From positions 18,377 to 79,075 of the forward strand of contig SDOX01000092.1 of NCBI GenBank assembly GCA_004565275.1: 60,699 nt of DNA, given 5' to 3'. The DNA is from Nannochloropsis salina CCMP1776 (taxonomy: Eukaryota > Sar > Eustigmatophyceae > Eustigmatales > Monodopsidaceae). How positions within the stretch are numbered: the first letter of the stretch is position 1; each line of letters begins with the position of its first letter. Made by a program: the position numbers and the translations under genes. Below, one piece after another: positions 47,854 to 57,962 of the stretch. Below the pieces are notes generated by a model. It searched no databases. It was not told where the DNA came from and was given only the letters and a program-made list of their open reading frames with translations.

Positions 47854-48278
47854 AAGTAGGACTGGTGTAGGGGGGGGAAATGTGTCGGACGGAACATAGC
47901 ATGACAAAGAAAAGGCAAAACGTGCGTGTGACACTCGCGACTACGCGGCTCCTCACTGTGCTGGATAAGTTTTTCGTTGTTGGTAGATTCTTCCATAGCT
48001 AATCGAGAGTTTAATACATGTTTCCTACTTGCCCTCCTCTACGAAATTTCTTTCTCTTGCCCGAGACGTGCATCGCTCCAAGATCAGTGGCCTCCCCACT
48101 CTCGTGCCCCGCATATCATTTGAATTCCTCTTCTTCAAATGCACGCTTTTCCGGACGCAGGTCAGCGCAAACAGTATGGACAATCCTCACCCTCTGCCGC
48201 CCATCACTCCTCCTCACGACTCATTATATTGCTCCCACTCAGACTCCTTCCCCCCTGTCAAGCTCTCTGCCCTCGAGC
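47854..48278. other. Convergent intergenic region
   Basis: About 425 bp between the stops of the LPA1-like (+) and cyclin (-) genes. I see no gene. It should contain both 3' UTRs. Confidence 0.6.
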
Positions 48279-50636
48279 TCAGACCTCCAACCCACTCCCA
48301 ACATCTCCTCCCGTCCCTCCATCGCCGTTCCCTTCCCCACCTGCTTCCTCTACGTCCACCTCATCTCCGCCCAGCGCGTTTCCTCCCTCAGCGTTCGAGA
48401 TCTCTCCTCCCTCTTCTTGCCCGCCCCCTCCTTCCGCCTTTTCAGCGTCTTCACCCGGGCCCCCACCCCACGTGGGAGGCTCCATCCTACTGACGGCCAG
48501 GAAGAGCCCATTCGCGTATTTTCTTTTCACCGCGTCCAATTTCCTACCAGACAGCGTACTCACGGTGTGCCGCACGTGCTGACAAATCCGCCGGGCGCAG
48601 GCCGCCACCTTCGTGTCCGAATACCCGGAGTAGTGCGCAACGGCCTCGGTCCAGGATGTGGGCTTCCGGGTGGAGCATGGATGGACAACGACTGGGACGG
48701 GGCTGTTTTTCAAGGCAAGGATGACAGAGGCGGCGGCGATCAGCGACGGAGGAAAGGACAGCATATCGTGCTCTTGGAGCGTCCGCTCGCAGTAGTACTG
48801 GGCCCGGCAAGAAGCGAGCTTTCCAGCCCCCACCTCCTTCAAATAGAGGGTGAGAAAGTCCTGGGCAGTGGGAGGGAGGGAGGGAGGGCGGAAGGGTGAC
48901 TGCGCGAGGACCTTGAGAAGGCGAGCTTCCATGGACGAGACCTCCAGGCCGCTGTAGGCGTTGTCGGTCCAGTAGGCACAGTCGTCCGGGTCGGGAGGCG
49001 TGTGCTCCACGCCCTTGGCGGCCACCATGAAGGCCGTCACCCCCACCAGCTGCAGCTTTTCGCGGGTCACGTTTTCGGTGCGGCTCAAAAACTGCCACGC
49101 GGGCATGTGAAAGGGAAGGGAGGAGAGGGCCTCAGCACTGGCATGCCTTTTACAAGCCGCAAACGAGCAACACCCACCCAAACATCCCACAGGAGCATCA
49201 TCCTCGCCCCTCAGCTAAAATTCCCACCCACTTCTTTCTTCCCCCTGCTTACTTGATCCAGCACCTGTGTCGTCCTGTAGAGGGTGGCGGGCGCGAAGGA
49301 GAGGGACTGGTGGACATCCGTTACCCAGTCGAGGAGGATGGCCCGCATCTTCGCGTTCAGGTGCCGCAGCTTACTGATGTAAGGACGGAGGGATTGCAGG
49401 CTTTCTGCGGCGCGGAGATTCCAGTGGAAATAGAAGCCTGGACGTGGCGGAGGGAGTTGAAAGGGGGGAGAGAAGAAGAGAATTTGGATGAAGGGAGGAA
49501 AGTTGCACAGGAAGACAAGATAGAGTAGGCATATTGCGCAGGGGAGGGGGGGGGGGAGGATAATCGAAACAGACATGCACACCTTTGAAGGGCTTGGCCA
49601 TGCTACAGAAGGGACGGGCGGTGAGCATGACGCTTAACAGGTCGTGGGCAGGGACGAAGGAGAAGACGTGCTGCCAGACGGTTTCGGGCAGCACGAGGAG
49701 TCCGTCGTCAGGGGGCATCCCAGCGCGAGTAAAGCACCCCGGGTTGATCCCTTTCATAGTTCTGGGCAAGTCGCAGGAGGCATGCTTCGGGCAGGGGCCA
49801 CTCTTGTACCTGAAGGCCCGCATGGCGCTCGATGGGCGCTCTAAGGAAAGGGAACGGGAAGACAGCGAGGCAGCGGGAACGGAGGAGGAAGACGAGAGTC
49901 GGGATAGGCAATTGCCTGATCTTTGAGCCCCGTGGTCAGTACTGCTCAACTCGTTGTATGTACTGGATTCATGGCTGGCGATACCACGGCCGCAGAGAGG
50001 CGCAAACGCCTTACTCGCCTCTCCTCCCCTTTCCTCCCTCTCTTCCTCACTCGCCGACACCATGTCCACATCGGCATGCTCTGCCCCCGCCGATGACTCT
50101 CCATCATCTGGCGCCGTTAATGCCATGAGTTGAAGCCCGAGCTTTCGGAGCGCCAGGCGTTCCTCTGCGAGCAGGACGGGAGGTGCGGAGGGAGACCTGG
50201 AAATCGGTGTCAAATTTTGCAGGATTGCCTCCAAGCATTGTGTTTGGAGGATTATTAAGGAGGGTCGCCCTTCACCATTCCTCTTGGTGGTGTTTGTGCT
50301 CGAAATGCTTTCCATGTCCTCCACTGCTCCATGGCAAAGGACTGGGCAAGGCTGCATAATCGGCCGCGGCGAGTCTCTAGATTGATTCACAGGATCCTGC
50401 TCCGTGGCTGGCTCCTCGCGCGCATGCTTTAGGGAGAATTGTCCCCGTGACGGCCTGCTGGCTGCGCTCTTGGAGTCCGGAGCTGAAAATTGATTTCTCT
50501 TCGCATCGTCGCTTATACCTTTGTCTGTTGATCTTGAATGCAAGCGTGTTGAACGTGGATTGACCGCTCTTTTTACTTGGGAAGACAACGCTACTTCGGT
50601 ATCCTGGCTGCTATTCTCATGTCTGCGTTTTCGCAT
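48279..50636 (-). CDS. F-box and cyclin-box protein (cyclin F-like architecture)
   Basis: Exon 1 (49583-50636) begins MRKRRHENSSQDTEVALSSQ with a long, Ser-rich disordered region. A single F-box-like motif follows (LPETVWQHVFSFVPAHDLLS, then VMLTARPF). Exon 2 (49253-49437) joins at AAAG|GC and opens a cyclin N-box (HWNLRAAESLQSLRPYISKL, MRAILLDWVTDVHQSLSF). Exon 3 (upper end 49091) completes the cyclin fold (VTREKLQLVGVTAFMVAAKG, SSMEARLLKVL, FLTLYLKEVGAGKLASC, SLIAAASVILALKN), and the protein ends in a long acidic Gly/Glu tail. MRAILLDWVxxV is the mitotic A/B-type cyclin signature. Combining an F-box with a cyclin box is the plan of animal cyclin F, a substrate receptor of SCF ligases. A ~51-bp CCCT-rich piece after LLKVL could be an unspliced mini-intron. 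The cyclin part is certain; the F-box is likely. Confidence 0.88.
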
Positions 50637-51822
50637 GATGATTGAGGCCTAGTTGTCCGGGTGCACGGAGAAAGATGAAAATATGCCAGTTGGTCTCAAC
50701 AAATGAAAGTTTGCATGCAACAACGCATGTTGGCAGATGATGCGGCGAGTCGAATTTAATATCAAAATCCAGACAACCGTATGATCGTGTACACTACACA
50801 CCATCCATACAATACAGAATCAACACATGCGCCAAAGGACCCAATGCAAGGTGTGTTGTCACAAAACACGGCAGGGAGGGTTGAGGGTTGAGCTTCCGGG
50901 TAAGCTGCTGTTCAACGGCAGCATCGAAACAATGACCGAGGTACGCAGGACCCACCGTAAAAGATATGGATGTATCTATGTAAATAACAAGGTAAGTATC
51001 TCGAGCATATACTTACTATGGTCGGTCATGTATTCGGTTATGTGGCAGCATAGGTTCTACAGGGCAGGGTGTTAAACGTTTTGTCCAAGACCATGACAGA
51101 ACACGAAATCCCCACGTGTGTCGCAGCGTGGTGTGCATTTAACAAGCGATGATTGTTTCTAGGGCCCTGCTCCAAAATTTCTTGTGGTAAGCTTTGGTAG
51201 TTTGAAAAACGAAGAAATGGGTGGAATTCTTGGCTTTATTCCAGAGAACTTCCTACTCCATGCGGAATTGATGGCCCCCCTAGAGTCCTTGGACAGTAAG
51301 GGAAAAAAATCCAACAATCACACTTTTGTACAGGTCTCAAGGCTTGGGTTTTTCTTACTTTTCGACGATGATTACTGTCCTGTCACACATCTCACCGCTT
51401 ATACAGGATCTTCTGTCTGAAAACGTACCTATTGAACCTATCTCACTACATGCATACCAATAAGTGTAACATTATATTTTACCTATATTTTGCATACTGT
51501 GAACTAGATCTGACCTATTTTTACTTCACAGTGAAATGTGCACACTCACGTACCATGCTCTTATCACCCCGTCTAGGCACAAGTACATGTTGCTCAACAA
51601 TGTCTCCTCGATATGGAGATATGCGTAGCCACCCCATCTTTTGGGCGATTTGCATTACATATCGGACAGATGATGCATCTCCATGCTCTGTTTGTTTTTT
51701 CTTCGATGCATATTCGATACCTATCTAGCCCATTTTGCGGACAGGCTATAAGTTTTATATACCTCTCTTCTGCCATCCGCAGGCACAATTTGCCCCACCG
51801 TCCACTGGGATGCACAGAATGA
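50637..51822. other. Intergenic region containing one arm of an inverted duplication
   Basis: About 1.2 kb. The left part (about 50715-51160) is one arm of the inverted duplication whose partner lies at about 57190-57650. To its right, 51184-51420 (+) reads MVSFGSLKNEEMGGILGFIP, an open stretch with no known domain; the remainder is AT-rich and empty. Confidence 0.5.
50807..50954 (+). repeat. 148-bp core of inverted duplication, arm A
   Basis: This block is identical base for base to the reverse complement of 57399-57546. Sequence on both sides is also homologous but clearly diverged, with small insertions. Read on the plus strand, the core is open and encodes HMRQRTQCKVCCHKTRQGGL followed by RVELPGKLLFNGSIETMTEV. 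The CxxCC and basic residues recall the C-terminal zinc finger of some DNA transposases, but only one cysteine cluster is present and I do not assign a family. Confidence 0.95.
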
Positions 51823-53907
51823 TCACGACGACCAGGAGGACGTATCCGATGGAGTGTAGGCGCCCCTTTCTCTGACCCTTGTCTCCCGTTCTTCTCCTGC
51901 TCTCTCATCGTCCCCGACGAAAGAGGAACAACGCGATTGAAAGGACGAGGATGAAACAGAGGCTGATCTCGAGGTGTCTCCTTCTTGCTCGTCGCGATTG
52001 TAATGTCCCAAATCCTTTTCCCAGTCCACTTCTCTCTCGTAATTGTTGTTATTAAAATTGTTGCGCAGGTTTTCCATCTCCGAGAAACGGAGGGAGCTGA
52101 CACTGTTGTCGTCACTGTTGTTGCTGACCTGCTTGGAATAGGTGGACATCGTAGTGGACGAGGATGTACGGGAATGCACGATGTCCTCGTCGTCCTTAGC
52201 TCCCTCTTCCTTCACATTTTCCTTCCAATTACCCACTGAGAGGGCTGAGAGGGCTGAGAAGCCTCCTTGTTGCGTTATCTCCTTCCGCGCCAGGACAGGG
52301 GGCGCCGAGACCGAGGAAGAATTGAACAGGGGCAAGGGCACTTCGACCTGTCTGTCCCACTCCTTCGCTTCCCATTCTTTTGCCGATGCCAGCACCCAGG
52401 GGTGCGCGGCCACCTCCTCTAGCGTCATTCGCTCCCGAAGATCCCATACCATCATCCGGCACAGCAAGTCCTTTGCCTCCGCAGACAAAGACCGGGTCCT
52501 CCCCGAGAATTCCCTCTCTGCCAGCAGCTTTTGTAGCCCGCCCATCCCCGCAGTGTCCTTCAACGCCGCGAACTGCACGTCAGTAGCAGATCGATAGATG
52601 GTGCAACCTGTCCAGCACACATAGAGCAAGGCTCCGAGGGCCCAGACGTCTGCGGCGTAAGGATCGTAGTCCCGCTCTTCGAAGATCTCTGGTGCCATGT
52701 ACTGCTTTTTCCCACGCCGGGGGCGGGCTCGTAAAAGCACTCCAGGGGGTACGGAAGAGGAAGGGTGGAGGGAAGGAGGGAGAGAGGGAACGCGCTCTGC
52801 CATGCCCAGGTCGATGAGGGTGACGTGCCCATCAGGCCCCACCATCACGTTCTCCGGAGAGACGTCGCCATGTCGAATTCCATGCGCCTTCTTCAAGTGC
52901 AAGAGACCTTGCACGATCTGCCGGAATATGGGCCGTGTTCCGTCCTCCCCTAGCCCCTCATGCCCTGCGGTTTTGGTGACGCGGTAGAAAAGCTCCTCCC
53001 CCACCAGGTAGGGCATTACCATGAAGAGCAGTCCCCGACTCGAACCCGCGCCCTCAAAGACGGTCTCCACCGCGATGACATGCTCGTCGCCGTGCGCTTG
53101 TGTTTCCATCGCGACTTCTCGCGACTGTCCAATGCGGAGGAGAGCTCCCGCCTCTGCTACTGGGTCCTCCCCCCAGAGTTGCCCGTATGCTCGGATGAAG
53201 GAAGCATCAGATTCCTTGATCACCACTTTTTTTGAACCGACGGGAGTATACACCGTTGTCTCACCCCCCTCCTTTTCGCTCTCCTCCTGCAGCACCTGAG
53301 CTAACCAAAGTCGAACGCGGTCTCTGGGCTTCGTCAACTGCTTCAAAAGCAGGTACGCTTCGCTTAAAGGGTGCCGTGACGTCTGAGATGTGGTAGGTAG
53401 AGTAGTGCATCGGCTACTGTCACGGGGAGCCAGGCAAGTCTGGGGCTGAGACCGCGACGGAGGGAAGGGCAGCAGGCAAGTACACGGTTGAGGAGTGAGA
53501 CCGGGAGAGAGGCGAACCGCTAGGACAAGAAGCTCGGCGGAGGGCGTGTCCGTGGGTAGCTCGAGTGGCATTGGGGCTAAAACGATGCTTGAATCTCGCT
53601 TGGGAGTGGTAGGAAGGGAAATGCGTGTTGACGGCGCGGGAAACGGGCTTTTAAGGTTGCGCTCTCCGAAAGATATGGTGAGCGGTGTGGAGAAACCCGC
53701 CTGCGTGAAGTCGGCATCCGCGCTGTCCATATCCTCTAGATGCTGCGTGTGCGCATCACAGTCCCGTTCGCCCGTCACGAGAGGCCGCCGACGGCTCACG
53801 CCGCCGGCTGGCGCGGTCCTTACTTCCGAGGAAGCCGCGCTCGGGCACAAGTATGGACAGGCAGACGACGGGGGGCATGAAGCCTCTCGAGGCGATGCGC
53901 GTCTCAT
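51823..53907 (-). CDS. Divergent serine/threonine protein kinase, intronless
   Basis: A 694-residue protein, ATG at 53907 (MRRASPREASCPPSSACPYL). About 200 disordered residues come first. The kinase domain runs from about 195 to 510: the ATP-anchoring lysine in KKVVIKES (K231), a helix C glutamate near 252, catalytic loop IRHGDVSPENVMV (346-353 region), metal motif IDLGMAE (DLG instead of DFG), activation-segment end APEIFE, DVWALGALLYVCWTG, and the final helix RMTLEEVAAHPWVL. The glycine-rich loop is not canonical. HGD replaces HRD, and the lysine two residues after the catalytic Asp is serine, yet Asp, Asn and the metal Asp remain, so activity is likely. The layout is nearest to CAMK/SNF1-like kinases. 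The C-terminal 180 residues are Ser/Asn-rich and disordered. No intron, unlike most neighbours. Confidence 0.92.
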   Translation of the reverse strand: MRRASPREASCPPSSACPYLCPSAASSEVRTAPAGGVSRRRPLVTGERDCDAHTQHLEDMDSADADFTQAGFSTPLTISFGERNLKSPFPAPSTRISLPTTPKRDSSIVLAPMPLELPTDTPSAELLVLAVRLSPGLTPQPCTCLLPFPPSRSQPQTCLAPRDSSRCTTLPTTSQTSRHPLSEAYLLLKQLTKPRDRVRLWLAQVLQEESEKEGGETTVYTPVGSKKVVIKESDASFIRAYGQLWGEDPVAEAGALLRIGQSREVAMETQAHGDEHVIAVETVFEGAGSSRGLLFMVMPYLVGEELFYRVTKTAGHEGLGEDGTRPIFRQIVQGLLHLKKAHGIRHGDVSPENVMVGPDGHVTLIDLGMAERVPSLPPSLHPSSSVPPGVLLRARPRRGKKQYMAPEIFEERDYDPYAADVWALGALLYVCWTGCTIYRSATDVQFAALKDTAGMGGLQKLLAEREFSGRTRSLSAEAKDLLCRMMVWDLRERMTLEEVAAHPWVLASAKEWEAKEWDRQVEVPLPLFNSSSVSAPPVLARKEITQQGGFSALSALSVGNWKENVKEEGAKDDEDIVHSRTSSSTTMSTYSKQVSNNSDDNSVSSLRFSEMENLRNNFNNNNYEREVDWEKDLGHYNRDEQEGDTSRSASVSSSSFQSRCSSFVGDDERAGEERETRVRERGAYTPSDTSSWSS

Positions 53908-54909
53908 GCTGTTCCTACCAAGCAAGTGTATTGAAATTGTGAAGAGTGAGTGCACAGGCTTCTCGTAAAGTGATGAGAGCCGAACAAGGAAAGGGCAGTG
54001 ATTGGAAACGTATGCGTCACATTACAGGTCTACCACCAAAGCCACAAACACGCCGAGAGCCAAATCCTTCGTCGGGACACAGTCAGACGGTACATTTCGC
54101 ACGCTTAATTGCTCCGTAGTATTCAGGAGGATGTAATTGATCATTCCTGCCGCTCTATCAGGAAAAAAGTACTGCCGAATTGGAAAGCCCGTGTGAAAGC
54201 TTCCTTGCTCGGCTCCAAAAATCGTAGTACGTGTCCATCATAATTAGAGACCAGTGCCCAGACCAGGCGGCACATTTCATGTGTACGATTACGCACAGAT
54301 TGGCGTCCACAAGACAGGTCATGGAACCACGATTCGTCGGAAGATCTTACAAACCCCCGTGACACAGGCAAAGGCGACGTATGCACGAGCTTTAGCCTCT
54401 GAGAGGCGGGGGAGACACGTCATCCCCTCGCTGTTCAAAAGCCGGGGTCTGGCCGCGCCAAAACCACAAGTCCAATCAGCACCCGCGATACAGGCAAAAA
54501 TGATCCACCGGTTCGTTTCATGTCTTGTACCTCTTTGTCAAAAATTTGATATCTGCGCCGACTTGCCTCTCGTACCGGGGCAGGCAGAAGCAGACAGGGC
54601 TCCAGAGAGTGCCAGCTGCTTTAAGTCGCACGGCTTGCTCGAGGCTCCTTGAAAAATGGCGCGAAGCTTGCTCGAGGTTCCTTGGAAAATGGCGCGAAAG
54701 CTTTACGTTCAGGCCTTTGAATGCATGTCTTCTACCCCGGACCAGGAAGCGGAATACTCATGGACCTTTTTGGCTAAACGATCGACATCTACACTCAACA
54801 GGCTTTTCCAGGCCAAACAAAGAAGTCTTGTGGTTGCCCCAAAAAATCGGTTCAATTTAGTTCACTAGACATACAACATCGTTCAAAGATAGCCAGCGTG
54901 CAACTAGCC
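53908..54909. promoter_or_regulatory. Divergent upstream region of the kinase and SFI1-like genes
   Basis: 1 kb between divergent starts. Open stretches exist at 54141-54386 (-, containing RLVWALVSNYDGHVLRFLEP) and 54254-54652 (+) that overlap on opposite strands, so at most one is coding; neither shows a domain. The 33-bp tandem repeat lies at 54633-54698. Confidence 0.4.
54633..54698. repeat. 33-bp tandem repeat, two copies
   Basis: GCTTGCTCGAGGCTCCTTGA followed by AAAATGGCGCGAA, repeated once with two base differences. Both copies contain ATGGCGCGAA. It lies 210 bp upstream of the SFI1-like start codon, so it may sit in the promoter or leader. Confidence 0.93.
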
Positions 54910-56866
54910 ATGGCTTTGGAGTCGCCTTGGCCTGACCCGCTCTTCGATGGTAAAGTTTATAAATCAGAAATCGTAGCATGGGTGGAAGCAATTCCTGCTT
55001 GCATCTGTTCAGTCATTTCCTCAAGCTTCATGTACGCGTCGAGAGACAGACTTTTTGACATCATTTACCCACCATTTGCTAGGCCGTACCACGGTTGAGC
55101 GGCGGCAACAGTTTGGACCATCTAGGACCCATTCAAGCACTTCGTCTGCCACACAGCCTTCCATTTTAACACAATATTCTTCAGCGTGGGATCGTGTACG
55201 CCTCTTGGCGCACACAGGGGCCATTTCCATGCCAGCAAGGCATATGGGCCCTTTCCGTCCTTCACGCGAAGAACATTTTCAAAGCTCCCACCGAGAAAAG
55301 CAACCAATTCACTTTACACAACACGACTCTCCGCCGCATGTGGAGCATAAAAATCTACAGCACATGAAGCATGGCCACGACGACGAGGATGTAAAGCGGC
55401 AAGCGGATAGTGTTACCCAAAAACCTTTTAGCCCATGCTCTTCTTCAGTATTACCTTTGTCTCAGCCACATCTACCTAATTCGACCTCATGCCAAGAAAG
55501 GCATCATTCCACATATAGAAGAGAGAGAGAAGAGAATATGTCCGGCAGCTTGGACATCTTTGCACGGCCAAAAAAAGGTGCTACGGCGGGCGCTTATCCC
55601 TCCATCGCCTTAAATCATCAGATTGGACATTGTCCTCAATCTTCCTCTTCACCTTCTCTCACCGATAGCTTTCGACGCCTGGGAGCCCTTCCAAGAGAAG
55701 TAGAAGATTTTTTCGAAAAATTGCTATCCGATCTTCCTCCAATGTACAGGCATTCCAAACCAACTGCCCCATCCCTCCCCTTGACCCCCGCCTTCGACCT
55801 TGGCACTCTAAAGCGGCAAGTGCTTGCCTTACAAAAGGAAGTAAGCAGGCTCTATGCTGATCAGGAATCTCTCTTTGAGCAGAACAAACGTCTCTGGGAA
55901 CAATTGCGGGGGATCTGTAAGGCTCCTGAATTTGTGGCGGCGGAGGGAGAGGTCGAGCAGGTGCATGCCGCCTTGCTGGAACGACAGGCAGAATTGGACG
56001 CTCTACAAGACTTCCTGCGACAGACACCAAATATTGAAGCGCACCTATGGAAAGTGCGAGAAGACCGCGAAAGTATTCGTGAGAACTTGAGTCTGGCGCA
56101 TGGAGGCAGTGCGGAAGCGGCGCATGCCCTGTCCCTGGTGATGGGAGAGAATAAGGCCTTGGAAGAGGAGTTAGTGCAGCAGACAGTGGTGCTTGAGAAC
56201 TTGCAAGAGTACCTAGTTAAGTGTCGGCTTGCGCAGCAGGGAGAGGATATGGAGGAACTTGGGGAGGTGGCGGCCCGAATGTACGCGACGTCCGTCTCGT
56301 GTCTCCGGCGCCGGCGCAAGATTTTCTCCTTTTTGCGGTTGGCGGCGTGGAGGGCTCGGCAAATGCGAGAAATCGCGAGCCGTTTCGAAGTTGCTAGCGT
56401 TAAGTGCCTGGCCCGGAAGACACTTACGGCTCTGGCTGAGCACCGGCGCGTGGGTCAAAAGGCTCGGCAAGCCCGACAGAAGAGGGAGGGTGCCTTAGTG
56501 CGACAGGTTGTTGCCGCCTGGCAGCACCACGTCTACGAAGAGCAGCTGGCGCGATTGGCGGACCGACGTCGAGTTCTCCGCCACTGCCTCGTGGGGTGGC
56601 GTCAGGCGACGAGAGAGGGACAGCGGCACCATCGGATCGAGGTCAAACGACAAAGGCTGCAGGAGCGACGGCTTGTGGTCGACGTACTCAAAAGCTGGCA
56701 TCGTGTGATGTTGCTTGCCACAGCCTCATCGCGAGATGGTATAAGAAAAGCAATCTTAGCCTGGCAACGGAGAGCTTGGAGGAGTTTTTGTCTACGGATT
56801 GGGCAGAGGGAGAGGGAGTGCGGTCTTCGGGGCCAGGAGCTAACCTCTAGCGGGCTTATTTCATGA
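54910..56866 (+). CDS. SFI1-like centrin-binding repeat protein
   Basis: Two exons, 54910-54949 (MALESPWPDPLFD) and 55050-56866, joining at GATG|AC to give FDDFLTSFTHHLLGRTTVER; about 618 residues. The N-terminal half is low-complexity and His/Ser-rich. A coiled coil follows (LKRQVLALQKEVSRLYADQE, then HAALLERQAELDALQDFL and MGENKALEEELVQQTVVL). The C-terminal third has at least six helical repeats with a central tryptophan or aromatic: FSFLRLAAWRARQ, LTALAEHRRV, VVAAWQHHV, CLVGWRQAT, VLKSWHRV, AILAWQRRAW. This A-x7-LL-x-F/L-x2-W-like spacing is the SFI1 motif, each repeat binding one centrin at the centrosome or spindle pole. A role in microtubule-organising-centre duplication is therefore inferred. 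A start at 55229 is possible if exon 1 is rejected, but the in-phase join makes exon 1 likely. Confidence 0.8.
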
Positions 56867-57962
56867 GCCACGTTTGCAAAATGGTGCCCGAAAGACGAGG
56901 CCCTCGGGCCTCGGTAGGACAGCTGCAAGTCCTCTTGCCTGAGCAGCGCTTTAGATACGTGAAAAAATCATCAGACGGCAGCTATTGTAGATTCAATGAA
57001 AGGTTTTGAGAATTATCTTGATGCTGAAGAAAAGACGGATACCCTCGATTCAAAGCAATACCCGAAAAATGGCGCACCGGGAGAAATTCCTGCCTTGTGC
57101 TTCCATTTACCTTTTTGGGGGGAACGCAAATCTGTATCTTTATTCGCTTATTTACTTTGTTTTCTTCTCTTTACTATAAGTCGCTGCAGCAAGCTGTCGT
57201 GTCCTGTCGTAGTCTTTGTACGTGGACACGTGGACACAACGTTGAGCAATTCTATCCTGTCGCATCTATACCGCCACGCAGCCAAATACATCACGGACCC
57301 CTAACCACGTCATTAGCTGCTCTTTGTTCGAGAGGCTTAAGCTATGATATATATATACATAGGTGTGATATATATAGATACATCTATGTGCTCCACGCTG
57401 GGTCCTGCGTACCTCGGTCATTGTTTCGATGCTGCCGTTGAACAGCAGCTTACCCGGAAGCTCAACCCTCAACCCTCCCTGCCGTGTTTTGTGACAACAC
57501 ACCTTGCATTGGGTCCTTTGGCGCATGTGTTGATTCTGTATTGTATAGGCCTCAAGGATGTTTGGGTGGCGTGCAGTGAACGATCGATTGGTTTGTTTGT
57601 CCTTTCGTTGCAAATTCGACCTCATCATTATCAACACGCTTTGTTGCATTATATGAACTCACAGGTCGGTGTTGCCTCGGAAGGCTGCATTTTGGTTCTA
57701 CTGGAAACGCATGGTTGACGAATGTGGTAGTAATCGGGGAACTATTCTTTATTTCATCATAGCAGCAATTCATTGACAGCAATCATATTCCCGGCTTATT
57801 TTTTTATTCATGATTATAAGTCCTCATTGTGATTGTCGTCTTCGGGCTCACTCTCCCAACGCCTCGACCTCGCACTGCGGGCTCAGCTGTAATTTAAATC
57901 TCAATAGTAATTTCAGGAAGCGACGTAGCGGCAGCTCATCGCTCAAGGTCGATCGTGGCAAC
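56867..57962. other. Intergenic region containing the other arm of the inverted duplication
   Basis: About 1.1 kb. The homologous arm extends over about 57190-57650 on the minus strand. Upstream of the core on that strand is an open stretch, 57552-57782, containing SSYNATKRVDNDEVEFATKG. A short (TATA)n-rich run lies at about 57345-57380. The first 57963-proximal part should contain the promoter of the transporter gene. Confidence 0.5.
57399..57546 (-). repeat. 148-bp core of inverted duplication, arm B
   Basis: Reverse complement identical to 50807-50954. On the minus strand the open frame continues further upstream than in arm A (RSFTARHPNILEAYTIQNQH, then the shared MRQRTQCKVCCHKTR). Relative to arm A it has an insertion of about 17 bp just upstream of the core and a different downstream sequence (GCGTGGAGCAC against CCGTAAAAGAT). 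Confidence 0.95.

Noticed and set aside
48139-48899. Plus-strand frames over the cyclin gene (293 and 147 residues)
   Set aside because: They are antisense shadows of a GC-rich coding exon with acidic tail; the minus strand has clear cyclin homology.
50807-50954. PiggyBac-type transposase zinc finger
   Set aside because: Only one CxxCC cluster is present and no DDD catalytic core or terminal inverted repeats with TTAA sites were seen nearby, so a family name is not justified.
57340-57390. TATATATA run as a promoter TATA box
   Set aside because: It lies about 580 bp upstream of the transporter start, inside the diverged flank of the inverted duplication; a simple AT run is the better explanation.
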